64,000 nucleotides of DNA from Inia geoffrensis. Lineage: Eukaryota > Chordata > Mammalia > Artiodactyla > Iniidae. Where the stretch lies: assembly GCA_036417435.1 (NCBI GenBank), contig CM070911.1, forward strand, positions 3,038,001 to 3,102,000. Direction: 5' to 3'. The notes under the pieces are model-generated. The model was given only the letters and a program-made list of their open reading frames with translations, had not been told where the DNA came from and did no database searches. The position numbers and the translations under genes were made by a program. Positions 34,441 to 47,400 of this stretch are shown piece by piece; positions within the stretch are counted from its first letter, which is position 1, and each line of letters starts with the position of its first letter.

Positions 34441-34457
34441 AAAAAAAGATACGGAGG

Positions 34458-35858
34458 AGATAGCATTTTAAGGGAATTTGGGTGTTGTGATATTTAAATG
34501 CCATTTCAACTTAAAGGATGGCTGATTTTATGGTTGATTCAGCCTCCTGTGGGAGATGAGAACTGAGGTAAGGGAGATTTTAAGAAAGTACTGAGACTTG
34601 AAAAAAAATCTATTCCTGTATTATACAATTTCAAATTAAGACCAAGAAGGTCGTACAGAGATGACTCATTGCCCTAGGGAATCATGCAAAACCTAAACCA
34701 GAAATTAGTATGGCTGTGACCTCCAAGCTCCAAATCCAAGCCCTCTGCTACTTAGAAAAATTTATGGATAAAAAATTTGAAAATTATATCAAAATCAGAA
34801 TTGCTTGACTATTTAAATGTGGTCCAACAAGAATCACTAGCACAGGCCAAAAATCATCTCAGTGATTCAATGTGCATATACTGGGAGCTGCATCAGCAAT
34901 TCCTGAACCAGGAAATAGCCTAAAGAAATATACAATCTGAACGACAAATGCCCCACCTTGTGTAGGTTTTCCATTAGAAACATCCATGCATTACAAAGGG
35001 ATCTTTTCCATGGGAGGGAATGATGATGCTCTAACTCGGGCTGGGGGGCAGATCCACTATAGGATCATAGCCCAATTCTGTTCCATTTTTAAAAACATGG
35101 TGTTACAGCTTGAAAACTTAGATCTCCTGGACATTCTCGGATGCCATGTGAAAGACCAATACTATTTTACAGCTCACTAAGCTTAATTTGTTGGTGTCAA
35201 TCCCAAACTAGAGAATCGATAAAATGCCAGACTTGGGGGGAGACTATTCACATAATTCTCATTGTGGTTTATTTAATTGTATTTTGCTTGTTCTCACCCA
35301 AGGAACATTTCTAAAGAAAAATAATATTTTTAATGGTTAGCAGATCAGAAAACAGGTCTTGCTCTCTCACACCCACTTTGCATGTTCTCTGTCCCCGGAC
35401 CACCTTTCCTGTTCAGCTCCTTATTAATTATCTAGACTTTTGCAGTTGTCTACTTATAATACATCCAACAATTTCCAGATGAAAATACTTAGCTGCCATA
35501 GTTTTAATTTCATAATCTTGCTTGTGCATCATACCAATTTCCTGGAGTGAGGAGGGAGGCGACACAGTGCTTTCCTCACTAATTATAGGATTGTTTTAAA
35601 TTCTGTAGTCTGAAATTTAGAGCTCCATCCAAATAATTCCATCTACTTGTGTAGCCCCATTCCTCACGATACCTTCATGTGTATTTTCTACAGCACGTAG
35701 CTGTGGGGCATCTATCTCCCCTGCTCCCATGGCTTCAGATAATACCTGAGTACTTATAACCCTCAAATCATGAACCCAGACTGTTCTTTTGAGATATATA
35801 TATATATATAATTTCTGCCTCATTTAGCTGTTTGACAAACAGTACAGCTTGAAGATTG

Positions 35859-35895
<37 letters not shown>

Positions 35896-35989
35896 ACCCA
35901 AGCAGTTGCTCCTTCCTGTGTTTTACATTTTAGTCAATGGCACTAACATCAATCCATTAAATCAGGTGTCACACTTGATTCCTTTCTCT
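34458..35989. other. Non-coding span with two microsatellites
   Basis: Unique DNA. It contains (AT)n at 35794-35811 and a pure (GT)16 at 35861-35892. No supportable frame. Confidence 0.55.
35861..35892. repeat. (GT)16 microsatellite
   Basis: Thirty-two bases of uninterrupted GT. Such a run is usually polymorphic and could be a genotyping marker. Confidence 0.95.
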
Positions 35990-36620
35990 CATTCTTGAGT
36001 GTCCACAGAATCACAGTATCTTTGGTTTATATATTAGCTCATTTTCCATTGTCTCTATTGCTCTCACCATGGTACAGCTATTCCACCCTTCCACAGAGCA
36101 GTGTTTCCAAAATGCAGATCTGATCTTGACATTGAGACCTGGTCTAAATGTCTCAATGAGGCAGAATCTGGAATCTCAATGTCCTTTGCTCCTCAGGACC
36201 TGTTACACAGCTCTAAGCTCCACTAACGTGACATTTTTCAAATTTCAGAAACATGTTCTTAAATTTTTGAAACAAGTCCTTTGCATGTTTTTTTCTTTGC
36301 CTAAAACCCTGCCCCTTTATAATTCTCAATCACCCTTTAGATTTCTCCATAGAGATAATTGTCTTCAAGGATTATTTGATGACACTACAGCTAGATTAAA
36401 TGTCGCCCTCCTATGTTTTGCCAGATCATCTGTTCTAACTCCTAACATCACATTCATGCGATATCAGAATTACCTGTTAACTGTTTGCTTCTTTCCCCAC
36501 TGGAAAATATACTTCTCAGGGACAAATTTCTAAGGTGAATTCACTGTGTGTTCTTAGCATACAGTGTAGTACTTGAGATACAAGACAGACTCAATGTATT
36601 CTCAATGAGTGAAATGTTGC
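35990..36620 (+). mobile_element. L2 LINE 3' region, about 630 bp
   Basis: The forward L2 order is clear though diverged: GATCTGATCTTGACATTGAG, CAGCTCTAAGCTCC, AACATGTTCTTAAATTTTTG, CTTTGCCTAAAACCCTGCCC, ACCCTTTAGATTTCTCC, TAACTGTTTGCTTCTTTCCC, CAGGGACAAATTTCTAAGG, TGTGTTCTTAGCATACAGTG and finally CAATGTATTCTCAATGAGTG. The 154-codon open frame (36069-36533), the longest in the window, lies wholly inside this relic in a region of L2 with no sense coding role, so it is not a gene. Confidence 0.8.
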
Positions 36621-37946
36621 CCCCTTCCCAGGGCTCTCACCAGTAAGTCATTATTTTCTGTGTCAGTGCTAAGCTCCCTTTATGCAGTGCATTCACCTGA
36701 TCTCAGATCCTAAGAAACATTAAAAAAAAAAAGAAGTAGCTTACCTTTCTCCTCCTCTCAGAAATCCTTCCTGAAGACACCAATTCATGGTGATCATCCT
36801 CTTCTTTAAACATCTGCAGAACCTATTATCAAAAAAAAAAAAAAAAAAATTGACATCTTATGTCCTTTCCACCCTCTCTTCTCCCCATGCAATAAGTTCA
36901 TGATTTTACCTAGGGGAAGGTTTTGTTTTATTCCCCAACCCATAAAAATATCAAATACTATTTTCTCATCATTAAATGACTTCCAAAGACATAGTTTCTT
37001 CAGAATTAGAAGCCATTTTCTTCATAATTCTTCAGAAATAGAAATACCAATACCATTCATCTGTAACCTCCAGAACATTAAAATAACACAACAACCAAAA
37101 GGCACTGGTGTTTTGTTTGTTTCTGAGTCTGAAAAATATTCACGAATTGTTTGCTTTTTGTTGATTTCCCACTTGTAGTCAGTTCAAGGTCCACTGTATC
37201 ATGACAACTGTGTCCCAGAATGAGGAGACATATTTAACAAATTAGGTAGAATATATTTTGCAAACTCAGCTTAACATTGATTCTTGAGGATTCCAAGTAT
37301 TAGCTTGGGCTGGGCAAACCCAGCATCAAGCTCAGGAGCCCAGATGTTAGCTCACATGTAAGAGCTGCCATTCAACTTGCTTTTCCTGAACTACAATGCC
37401 AACTTATGCAGGGCCAAGCAACGGAAAATCCTGAAGCAATTTAGGAAATCTAACTAACAAGCAACTGACCTGATATTAGGGGATGTCATATATAGAATAG
37501 GATAAGAAGTCAGTTATACCTTTGCTGGTTCTTAAAAAGAAAACTCTTACCAGAAATTCAATTCTTGACTTAATGTCCTATATTTAATATATTTCATAAA
37601 GCTTTAACTTTTTGGTCATGGCATGATTAGATTTAAATTAGTAAAGTAACATGCATGGAGTTGCTACTTATGTTGAGTAAATATATGATAAGATATAGAT
37701 AAAGATTGTTTCTCATTGTCAGTTTATCAGCTGTGTCTAAACCAAAGCCTTTCCATCGTTCCTGCATGTATCCACTCCCATCTACTAAAGTCAGACCTCA
37801 TCTTTCTCTAATGATCGCCACTCTGTTCATTACTTGTCACCCCAGTAAAATCATCTTTATACAGCCAGTCAAATATGAGCTTGGGAGTTGGATTTAGATT
37901 TAGATAACAAAGCTGATGGATCTTAGTTATTCACAACTTAAAAATA
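36621..37946. other. Non-coding span, no gene seen
   Basis: Unique AT-rich DNA with A-runs at 36720-36732 and 36831-36849. The 92-codon open frame at 36900-37178 has no recognisable features. Confidence 0.5.
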
Positions 37947-38204
37947 TGAGAGAGTGACATGGACATATACACACTACCCAATGTAAAACCTATAGCTAGT
38001 GGGAAGCAGCCGCATAGCACAGGGAGATTGGCTCCGTGCTTTGCGATGACCTAGAGGGGTGGGATAGAGAGGATAGGAGGGAGGCTCAGGAGGTAGGGGA
38101 TATGGGGATATAGGTAGGCATGTGGCTGATTCACTTTGCTGTACAACAGAAACTAACACAGTGTTGTGAAGAAATTATACTCCAATAAAGATCTATTAAA
38201 AATG
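37947..38204 (+). mobile_element. L1 3' UTR inserted in an older L1M
   Basis: GAGAGAGTGACATGGACATA, AGTGGGAAGCAGCCGCATAG, GACCTAGAGGGGTGGGATAG and ACTCCAATAAAGATC mark the young-type L1 3' UTR. Both flanks look like older L1M sequence, and TAAAAATAT/TAAAAATAC may be the target duplication, so this is probably a nested insertion. Confidence 0.85.
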
Positions 38205-38207
38205 GAA

Positions 38208-38545
38208 AAGTAAAAATACTGGAAGCAGTCCGAATGTTTTTGACTGTGAGTATAATAATGAAACAGTCGCACACTCATGGAGCAATACCTCCTGTTCATA
38301 AAAGGAGGTCTGCCAATCTCTAAACACAATGGGTGAATGTCAAATGCACTGTGGCTGGGGGAAAGCCAGGTTCAGAAAGGTTCACATTATATAACTCCCT
38401 TCCCATAACGTTTAGAAAAAAGCAAAACGATTGGGACAGGAAACAGGGGAGGCTGCACTACAGAGGGGGCAGGGCAGTTGGGGGGAGGGGTGATGGGATT
38501 CTTCTATGTCTTGATTCATTACATATCACTCTGCCTTCGTCAAAA
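38208..38545 (+). mobile_element. Old L1M LINE 3' region
   Basis: ATACTGGAAGCAGTCCGAAT, TGGGTGAATGTCAAATGCAC, ACATTATATAACTCCCTTCC and a G-rich stretch near 38460-38490 follow the end of L1M ORF2 and its 3' UTR. Strongly diverged. Confidence 0.6.
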
Positions 38546-39231
38546 ATCATAGAACTGTCACCAAACATGGTGAATTTTTACTGAAAGAAACCTCACTGAA
38601 AAAATCCTCTGGGCCCAAAACTTGATAAACATAGGGAAAAAATAGATTAAAACAAAACTAACAATTATGAGTCTAAAAATGCCTTACCAGGTTACAGCGA
38701 GCAGACCAAAAAATTCCTGTAGTTTGATCCAGGAAAGACACAGTATACATATCTTATTGGGAAGCAATGGAAGTTTAGGAAGAAAGACTTGTACATATTC
38801 TGCTAATGATTTATTTCCTGTGTTGTTCTCAGCACATCTGCTCAGCTTTAGTCAAGGGCAGATCACTATTTTGAGAATCTTATTCCCATTGGGAAGGATT
38901 TATAATAATTTGTGATGTGGCAGGATGGGATTACAAACATCACATGGAATCCTTTGACATCTGAGCACATGCATTTTACTAATCAAACCTTGTCTGTTTT
39001 GTTTTTCTTTCTCTGAAATACAAACCCAGGGTTTGCTACTAATAAAGTAACTTTGCTCAGACCTAAGGTAAATAATTTGTGTGAGGAAATTCTAACCTAT
39101 TTTAGACAGAAGTTTGAAAGGATAGGCAACAGAAGGAGTGATTCATAGGAGGGATTCCTGCACTGCACAGGCTGAGAAGAAAACATTTTCTTGTTTCCTC
39201 TCTGTCAGCAAGTACTTGAGAAACCTTAGGG
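38546..39231. other. Non-coding span, no gene seen
   Basis: Unassigned DNA. The 82-codon open frame at 38667-38915 has no recognisable protein features. Confidence 0.5.
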
Positions 39232-39249
39232 AAAATCCCAGCCTCTCTC

Positions 39250-39463
39250 TTTTTTTTTTTTTTTTTTTTTTTGCGGTGCGCGGGCCCTCACTGTTGTGGC
39301 CTCTCCCATTGCGGAACACAGGCTGCGGACGCGCAGGATCAGCGGCCATGGCTCACGGGCCCAGCCGCCCCGCGGCATGTGGGATCTTCCCCGATCGGGG
39401 CACGAACCCATGTCCCCTGAATCGGCAGGTGGGCTCTCAACCACTGCACCACCAAGGAAGCCC
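39250..39463 (-). mobile_element. CHR-family SINE
   Basis: T-run at 39250-39272, then the reverse SINE ending CACCAAGGAAGCCC. Target duplications AAAATCCCAGCCTCTCT (39232-) and AAAATCCCAGTCTCTT (39465-) flank it. Many CpG positions are intact (GTGCGCGGGCC, GACGCGCAGG), suggesting a fairly young copy. Confidence 0.95.
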
Positions 39464-39480
39464 AAAAATCCCAGTCTCTT

Positions 39481-40865
39481 ACTGGACTTTATTACCATTC
39501 GCATGTAGGTGCTAGTCTCCTGGAACCTCACCAAACACTCCTCCAGCCTAGTTAACTCCAGGAGTTAATATGACTTTATAAGAATAAAGGAATCAGAACA
39601 GCATTGTAGCTTAAGGCTGATGCCTGGAATCATCAAGGGCAATCTTTGTCTTTGACTTTGGTCATGGCAAGGGATGAGAAAAAGCCAATGATGTTAGTAA
39701 TAATTGCTAGCACTCACTGAACACTTAGAACTTGGTAAGTGGGGTGCTAAACAGCTTCACACCCATAACTCATTTCACTGTGGCATCAACCCTACAGACC
39801 TAAGGTCACAGAAGTCATCCTGCACAAAATTAGAGCAGAGCCTATATATGTCCATTGCCAAGTCTCATGCCCAGAGCTGTGTGACCCCAAAACCTACTCA
39901 CCAGTAACTAACCAGTAAGCAAGGTATATCCTGTACTAAAAAAAAATGGCCTGAACCCTGAGTTTCAATTTTTTCACCTGTAAAATTTCAATAGTTATGA
40001 AACAGAAGAAAATCCACATGGACAAGTTGTTATTGAATGTATACCACATGCAAGATTTCATGATATATTTGGGGTTTCTAAGAAGTCATAATGTGATTAA
40101 AGATATGGGTTTGTATGATTAGGTTATATAAATGTAACTGCATAATTAATAATATGTGGATAATTTGTTACAATTTTTAAACCCGTGGAATTTGTCTTTA
40201 GCCATCATTATAAGGGATGTATATTTTTATTACTATAAAACAATATGACATTCCTTAAGGGGACAGGAGAGGGGGAATGGACTCAGGGCCTTGTTCCAAC
40301 CTCACAAGTTGCTAAACAGGGTTTAATTATGTGAGGGAGGAAGTGCTCTCCTAGCGTAGAAAGACATGGCAAGGGTATTTAGCTCCATAAATGTGCATGT
40401 ATTTATGGCTTAGAAAAGAATCTTGAAAGGGAGAAAAGCTTTTCACAAATTTCAGGAAAAATGATTCAGCGAACTCTGAGGAATTAGAGAGAATCTTGAA
40501 AGAGTGTAATTATATACTTCCTATGTAATTTGCCAAGGCAATATGACTAACAAGAAAACATTTCAGATGGAAACACTCCTTATGTGGCCAGAAAGAGGCC
40601 ATTATTATATAAAGGGCCTAATCCATTGGGTTTAGAGTGTACATAAGCAACATTACACAGAAAAAGGAATAAACAAAAATAATTTAATTAATGACGTGTA
40701 AAAGCAGGATGTTTTGACCATGAAAGTCCCTCAGATTTGGCACAGTCCTGAGCTACTGGCAACACACAACTATGGGATAGCCGCATATGGGATGAGGGAG
40801 TTCTTTTCTATAAAACACCAAGGAATTCTGTGGAAAGTTATATATCGGAGATGGAGTCATCTCCT
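39481..40865. other. Non-coding span with probable MIR
   Basis: About 39695-39860 resembles a reverse MIR (GTAATAATTGCTAGCACTCA, AACTCATTTCACTGTGGC, GGTCACAGAAGTCATCC). The remainder is unassigned AT-rich DNA. Confidence 0.5.
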
Positions 40866-41257
40866 AGAGCTGTTATAATAAGAACCATAGCTGAGTGAAT
40901 TAGACAACAGGAACTTATTCTCTCTCACATTTCTGGAGAATAGAAGTCTAAAGTCAAGGTGTCAGCAGAGCTGGCTCCTTCCAGGGGCTGGAGGGAGGAT
41001 GTGGTCCAGGCCTCCTCCTTGGCTTACAGATGCCCATCTTCTTCTGTGTCTTTATACTATCTCCCATCTATGTGTTTCTGTGTCCAAATTTCCTCTTTAA
41101 TAAGGACACAGTGATATTAGGTTAGAGCTCACCCTCATGACCTCATCCTAATTTCATCATCTGCAAAGACCCTTTTTCCAATTAGGACCATATTTATAGG
41201 GGGGTTAGCACTTCAACATATGAATTGGGGGAGACCCAATTCAACCCATAGCAGGAG
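40866..41257 (-). mobile_element. MLT1-type MaLR (ERVL) solo LTR
   Basis: Reverse-strand MLT1 landmarks: GAGCTGTTATAATAAGAACC, ACATTTCTGGAGAATAGAAG, GTCAAGGTGTCAGCAGAGCT, CTCCTCCTTGGCTTACAGAT, TAATAAGGACACAGTGATAT, CTCATGACCTCATCCTAATT and CAACATATGAATTGGGGG. It is diverged, so it belongs to an older subfamily than the one at 31475. Confidence 0.85.
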
Positions 41258-44200
41258 AATTTTAGCACAACTAAAATGAGGAAATGACAGGACTGGCCTG
41301 AAGTGGGCAAGCGTGAGTATGTTTGTGTGTGTGTGTACACGCGTTTGCATCTCAGGTCCACCAGACCCTATTTGTTCCCCCTCCTTTTTCTGACACAATT
41401 ACAACTGTGGGCTGGATGACAACAAACAATAATTCACAAATTCAACTATTGACTGCTAACTCCTTTTTCAAATGTCTGCTATGTGAAACACTTGATACAA
41501 GGCCTCAGAATCTGTAACAGAAAACGTATCTCTCTATTTTAGGTGTTTGCAATTTAGTTGAAGACAGGTATCTACACAGAGAAAGGGTAGTCGAAGTAAA
41601 ATCACTTTCAAATGAAATAGCTATACAAGAACTTACAAAAGATATAGAATTAGAGCCAGACCTTATTAAAAATATTAGTAGGGCCTGAAGACATTGGTCA
41701 TTCCTTCTACATATATTCCTTCTGTTTTTTTGAGAACTGAAACATGGAAATATGAGAATGCAGGATTTGTAGCTCAGCCCCCAAGGATTCCAGTGCAGTC
41801 CCATTGGAAGCCAACTTTGCCCCAGATGAGCAAGAGCCGCAGACCTGCCATTCTGAAACTCTCTCCTCGGCGTTTCTGCTTTACCTAAGCCATGCTGAGC
41901 TCCCATTTCTACGGCAGTTCAGCCTTTACTTTAATCCATACTATATGTTGTCTGTAAATTAAATGATATATGAATCTTATAACCTAGTACATGCAAAAAT
42001 GATTTACAGACCCTAAGGACATTTGCAAAAGGTGATTTTTAGTACAGGAGAGAGTAACCTCTACAGAGCTGATGATGTGATTGAATACAGGGATTGAAGG
42101 AGAGAAGGATACATTTCTATCCACTCCAAATTTGGATATAGAGCCTAAATAACTTGTCAAAGAAATAAAATCTTCTTAGTAGAAATATGTAATAACAACT
42201 ATGATACCTCATTAAATTGAGAATGCTGTTTGTACCATTTCATCCTTATAATATACATACAAAGGCAGGTCAGTATGGAATTGTTTCTCTTGGCAGATGA
42301 ACAAAGTAAAACAAAGAACAATTATGAAAACTGTCACCCATTTGTGGTTGACCATTTGTGGCAGGACTGAAAAAAGTACTCAAAAGTCCTATTTTTCCCA
42401 GGTCCATAAGCCACCTTTCCACTCCTATGGAAACTTTTTAAAAGAGAAGATTACACATCACAGGTGAGCTCGGAAGGGAGAAACCCAATTATTAAAGTAA
42501 TGACTTTTTAAAACTCTATAGACCTAAAAGAAAGAAAGAAAGAAAAAATATATATATATTAGAAATGTTTCCAACTCTTTTGTGGTTGCACAATTATCTG
42601 TGAGGTTGTCCAAGAGTCCCCTAAATGATGGTCCTTTCCTATAAGAAATTTCATAAGGAAACTTCAGGTGTATAAACATAAGACACAGTTAATGTTACAT
42701 GAGACAAGTCTATCTCTCCATTTCCATGGGGATGTCCTGAAGGAATTCTGAATTATAGGTTCTAAACAGTCATTTGCAATATTGAAAATACATGTTGATA
42801 TTTCTCTCATATAAACTATAACCTTTCCAATTAGAAATTCATTCAGAATGTCTAAATCTTCCCTCAACCAGAATATTTTTCTTATTTTAAAATTTAAAAA
42901 GTGTTGAAAAGAGCCAGTTTTCAGTGAAGATTCTCCATTCAGTCAAGGGATCCTCAGAATAGAAGAGGCAGCTCAGGCAGAGGGAGAGAAACAGGCTGAT
43001 GGTGCCGAGGTGACCCGTCTGTGTAGGTTCCTCAGGATAGTGATGGATTCTCCCTGCTCACCTGGCTTAGGCAAGGGGAACATGTCTGTTGGATGTCCAT
43101 AGGATAGACAGCCATGGGGTGGAGAGTCAGAACAGGACGCTGCTGCAGTGTCTCTATCAGCAGATCTTAGATATTCCAGGGGAAATTAAAGAGGGGATCT
43201 TCTGATGGAGGTGATTATAGCACAGACAGGAGGGACCAGGGTCATGACATTTTCAAAGAGGCAGAAACAACTTGGAAGAGCACCTGTGGCAAGGAAATAA
43301 CCACAAAAAGCAAGTTGTAGAAGTGAACGAAACAGATGAATAAAAGCAGGAGAGGGCAGCCCATGTACCAGAGTTGTGGTAACTTCCACATCCTAGAAAG
43401 GAGGTGGAAAGACTATCAGCAAGGTTGCTAGATGAAGAGGGAAGAGGCATTGAAGGTTGATGACACTGGTGTCAGTGGAACGTAATTGTGCTTCACAGGT
43501 ACTGGGCTATTGTATGAAAAGCCTTTATCCAGTTCCAGTTACTTAGGAAGAGAAATTAGGAAGGTTGCCAGATAAAACATAGAAAGTCCAAAGAAATTTT
43601 AATTTTAGATAAAGAATGTTTTTTAGTACTGGTATGTCCCAAGTACTTAAACTAACACTTTGCAATATTTGAGACATAATAAGGAGGTATTCATTATTTA
43701 ACTGAAATTCAGATTTACCTAAGGACCCTGTATTTTTATTGGCTAAATCTGGCAACCTTAATTGGGAAAAAAACAGAAAGACTGACTTCTCACACTAAAA
43801 CCTGCATAAGTCATAACCCAAAATAAACAAATGTGTTAGCACTAACAGAGTGGATACACAGGAGCAGGGAAGTTTAGCTGATATTTAGGCTCATGTTCAG
43901 TAGCATCTTTGGTCCCAAAGGAACTTTCAGGTATCAACAATCTATCTTATTTTCCTTGGGAAAATTAAGAGACATCTAAGGCTTTCAGAGTAGATTATAT
44001 AATCTACCCGAGCCTAAAAGTGCTGATCATGCAGCCACCAGCATTCACATTGGTAATAAATATAATAGCAGTTTCTAAGACTTTGTAGAGAAACAGAGAA
44101 TAGAGTTTTATGTGATCCCATTCATGTAGAGAAAAAAGATAGGAAAGAGGCATACTTGTACCAAATGCTTGCTGCCTTTCAAACTTTCTGAAACAATTCA

Positions 44201-44262
44201 GTTCAGCAAGTAGCCCAGCATGGTGGGAATGGTAGTGATTGCATAAGGCTGACTGATGATGC
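41258..44262. other. Non-coding span with small repeats
   Basis: Holds a GT-rich patch at 41318-41340, a likely reverse MIR at 42185-42312 (CATTTCATCCTTATAATATA ... GGCAGATGAACAAAG) and a GAAA/TA microsatellite at 42524-42559. The block 42960-43450 is richer in GC and has open frames on the minus strand, without recognisable content. The 133-codon minus open frame 41505-41906 is likewise unsupported. Confidence 0.5.
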
Positions 44263-44465
44263 TTTTTTTTTTTTGCATACGCGGGCCTCTCACTGTTGTG
44301 GCCTCTCCCGTTGTGAAGCACAGGCTGCGGATGCGCAGGCTCAGCGGCCATGGCTCATGGGCCTAGCTGCTCCGCGGCATATGGGATCTTCCCGGACCGG
44401 GGCACAAACCCGTGTCCCCTGCATCGGCAGGCGGACTCTCAACCACTGCACCACCAGGGAAACCC
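44263..44465 (-). mobile_element. CHR-family SINE
   Basis: Short T-run (44263-44274), then the reverse SINE ending CCACCAGGGAAACCC. B-box region appears as CAAACCCGTGTCCCC. Target duplications are weak (GATG plus T-rich on both sides), so the copy is probably older or the site has decayed. Confidence 0.93.
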
Positions 44466-47400
44466 GATGTCTATTTTTTGAGACCCCATTCAGGTCACAC
44501 ACTAATCGTGAGATGAGTCTCACACTGGTTAACCCCAAGCCCCGCCTTCCTTGTGCTGGCCGAGTAATCTTCCCCTGTTCTCCTATCACACCTCACCTTA
44601 CCTCTCACTTAATCCTGAACATCTGGTGTCCAAGTCGAGTGCTCACTTGTCAATCTCCATACCAGTCCATCACCCAGACTATCACCTCCCACTGGGCAGG
44701 GGTCAGAGTTTACTAGGAACTATAAAAATGATGAATGAACTGCCCCATTATTTAATTGTGCATTATTTACTTAATGTGAACAAATACAAATGAAATACAA
44801 ACACTGGTGAATGTATGATAAAGCCTTAGAATATAAAGCCAATCCAAACAACAAGGAAGGCAAGAGAAAGGTAGCTCTGAGAAAGTCTGGTGCATCCGGG
44901 ATATGGTATTGGAAGAATAGGAGCCACGGGGAAAGACCCCAAAACAGATTCAAGGGTGTTGATGGGGAGAGTCGAGAGAAGGGCAGATGGACAACAAAAT
45001 CAGGGGGCAGGCAGCATGGGGACCAGGAGTAGCTGGGGGTTAAGAAGCCCCCAGATATTGTACCCTTGGTATAAAATAATAAAGGTCTAAATTTGAAGAA
45101 ATGTAGGAAGCCACATGAATCCAAGAAAACATTTAAGGGAAGGTCATTAGGTCTCCTACTAGGGAGACTTAGCTGGAAAGCAGAAGAGAAAAACATTGTC
45201 AGATATGACAGGAAGCTTAGAACAAGAGGGCCTACAAAAATAGCTTTTTCTGGAGATAGAAACAGAGAAGTTAGGAAGGAAAAGACAGTTTGGGAAAGAA
45301 GATAACTCTTGATTAGCTTTGCTAGAAAAAAACAACAATGGCATATTTAACTCAGTAATGCAAACAACCACATTCCCACTGCTACTATTAATTTAATTAG
45401 AAAAGATCTCCCATTTTAAACAGTTTTTATTTAAGGAAAACTCAAAAGAATATAGCAGATGATCTCTGGTGGAGTCTTTAATGAGTCACCATTTTAGGAA
45501 GTAAACACAGCCTATAAAACTAGGAATATCCAGAGAACCTTAGATTGGTGGCCACAATTTCCACATTGCCATACTTCCAATAGTAACTGAGTAGTGACAT
45601 GTGTAATGTAAGTCCCCAAACTAGTCATTTAAATGTGGAAATAAAGCAACATTTAAATAGGGGAGACAACATTTTGAATGTTTGCCATGTGCTCAGAAAC
45701 TCAAAACAGCAAAGTAGTAGGCTGCACTTTTTAAGTTTTTTGATCATTGACAATGAAATTTTTCATTTGCTGTCACCATAATGAGCTACAATGATAAATT
45801 AAGAGCTTAATTTAGATTTGTTAATAGAAATCAATGACTGAACAATTCAAGATTTATCCATTAAGTATAATTTAAAATATGTTGCCTAAAAATGGCATAA
45901 TACCTGTGTACAAGCCAAAGGAACCATGAGGAGAAATCCCATTAGGTTCTCAACGAAACAGACCAGATTCAGAGACTGGCAGGCTGGTACATTTGCTCCC
46001 CAGATAAAACAGTTGTACCTTGTAGAGTTAGTTTCTCAAACTTTGAAGCTTTATATTGTTGATGACACTCCAGGAACAATTTTTGTAGACCAACTGGTAT
46101 GACTGGGTGATCTCCAGGTGGCAGGCACCTGCATCCTCATTTGCATGAACACAATTCCTCTTTAATCTGGTGATGACGTAAAGAGTAAAGACAATTTTTG
46201 GCATCTCACTTTCTTATTCTGCTTTGGAAACTACCTAGACGTACATTGCAGGGAATTTGCTCTTTTCAGCACACACAAAAGATGGATTCATTTAGGCAAA
46301 AATTAGAGTGACTAACTGCATATCTGACGTCCAAAATGCATCGGTGTTTCTTTTTTATTCTTTTTTTTTTTTTTTTTCTATTGTGTAAGCTCGAAGGATT
46401 TATAGAGCTAGAGGGTTCCACTCAAAACACCAGCATGAGTCCTGGTCTTTTGTCATTCTTGTTCCCTCCATCTCCCTACATCTTCCACACATGCCCAGAG
46501 GCCCTATCTGACCAACTGAAAAAAAAATTAAATCTAGGATTTAAGGCCACAGTACAGGTGTTATATAAGAAACTGTCCTATTAACGTTATGTCTGTTCTT
46601 ATACAGCTAACAATGAAATATTTACTGTGAAAAGACAAAAAAATAAAGCAATAAGAAGTGTCTTTTTTTATGAGTATTCACTACAAGCTAAATCATTTCT
46701 GGCACTGTGTTTTATTACCTGTGCGAACTTCTTTCATTTAATCTCTCCGAACTTCTCTTTTTAAAATAGAGACATTTACCAATCTTAGGGGACATGTGAA
46801 GTAAAACGAGAGCAGCAGTAAACTAATGCCCTGTACTACAGTTTGTTAAATGCTAGCTCTCTTCCCTGCTCCACTTCTGGTTCTATTCTGGACAGTCAAC
46901 GTCAAGCCTACCTGGCAGTAGCCAGGAGAAAGTCAGTATCCTCCAGGCGAGTGGAATCTTGTCCTGTCCCAGTCCCTGCATCCTGACCAGAGGCAGCTGT
47001 GGCTGGAACAGGGGCCCGCACGACAGTCACAGCTGTGTGGCTGCATTGCTCGGTCTTTAACACCAGACGTAGTGAATGGTGAAATGATGGTCAAGCAGGA
47101 TTTATGTACAGCCAGCATCTCTTTATCCCAAAGGTCTGAATTTATAAACAGGCTAAAAATGAGTGCCTTTCATCAGCTTTAATTTTCTAATGCAGTGACC
47201 CATCCTAACACTGTGTAATAACAGGTCCTAGAGTGACAATTAAACTAAATCACCCTATAGAATATGCCATTAGAAGCATTCGTGCCTCATCAGTAACTGA
47301 ATTGTCTTATATAATGTATCTTAAGAAAATATTTATAACTTTAGCTTCAGCTCCCCAAAGCACAATCTGATTAATATTCTGCTCTTGTTGTAGGTTTCTC

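Noticed and set aside
36069..36533. Longest open frame in the window (154 codons, plus strand)
   Set aside because: It lies entirely inside a diverged L2 3' region, with no domain or conserved motif. It is a chance opening.
39138..39515. 125-codon open frame, plus strand, and similar frames at 5389, 34215, 44273, 55715 and 59080
   Set aside because: They recur because they translate the CHR SINE. The shared peptide words come from the SINE, not from a gene family.
44771..45196. 141-codon hydrophobic open frame, minus strand
   Set aside because: Opposite strand is purine-rich, which gives a Phe/Leu/Ser-rich frame without stops. Hydrophobicity reflects composition, not a membrane protein.
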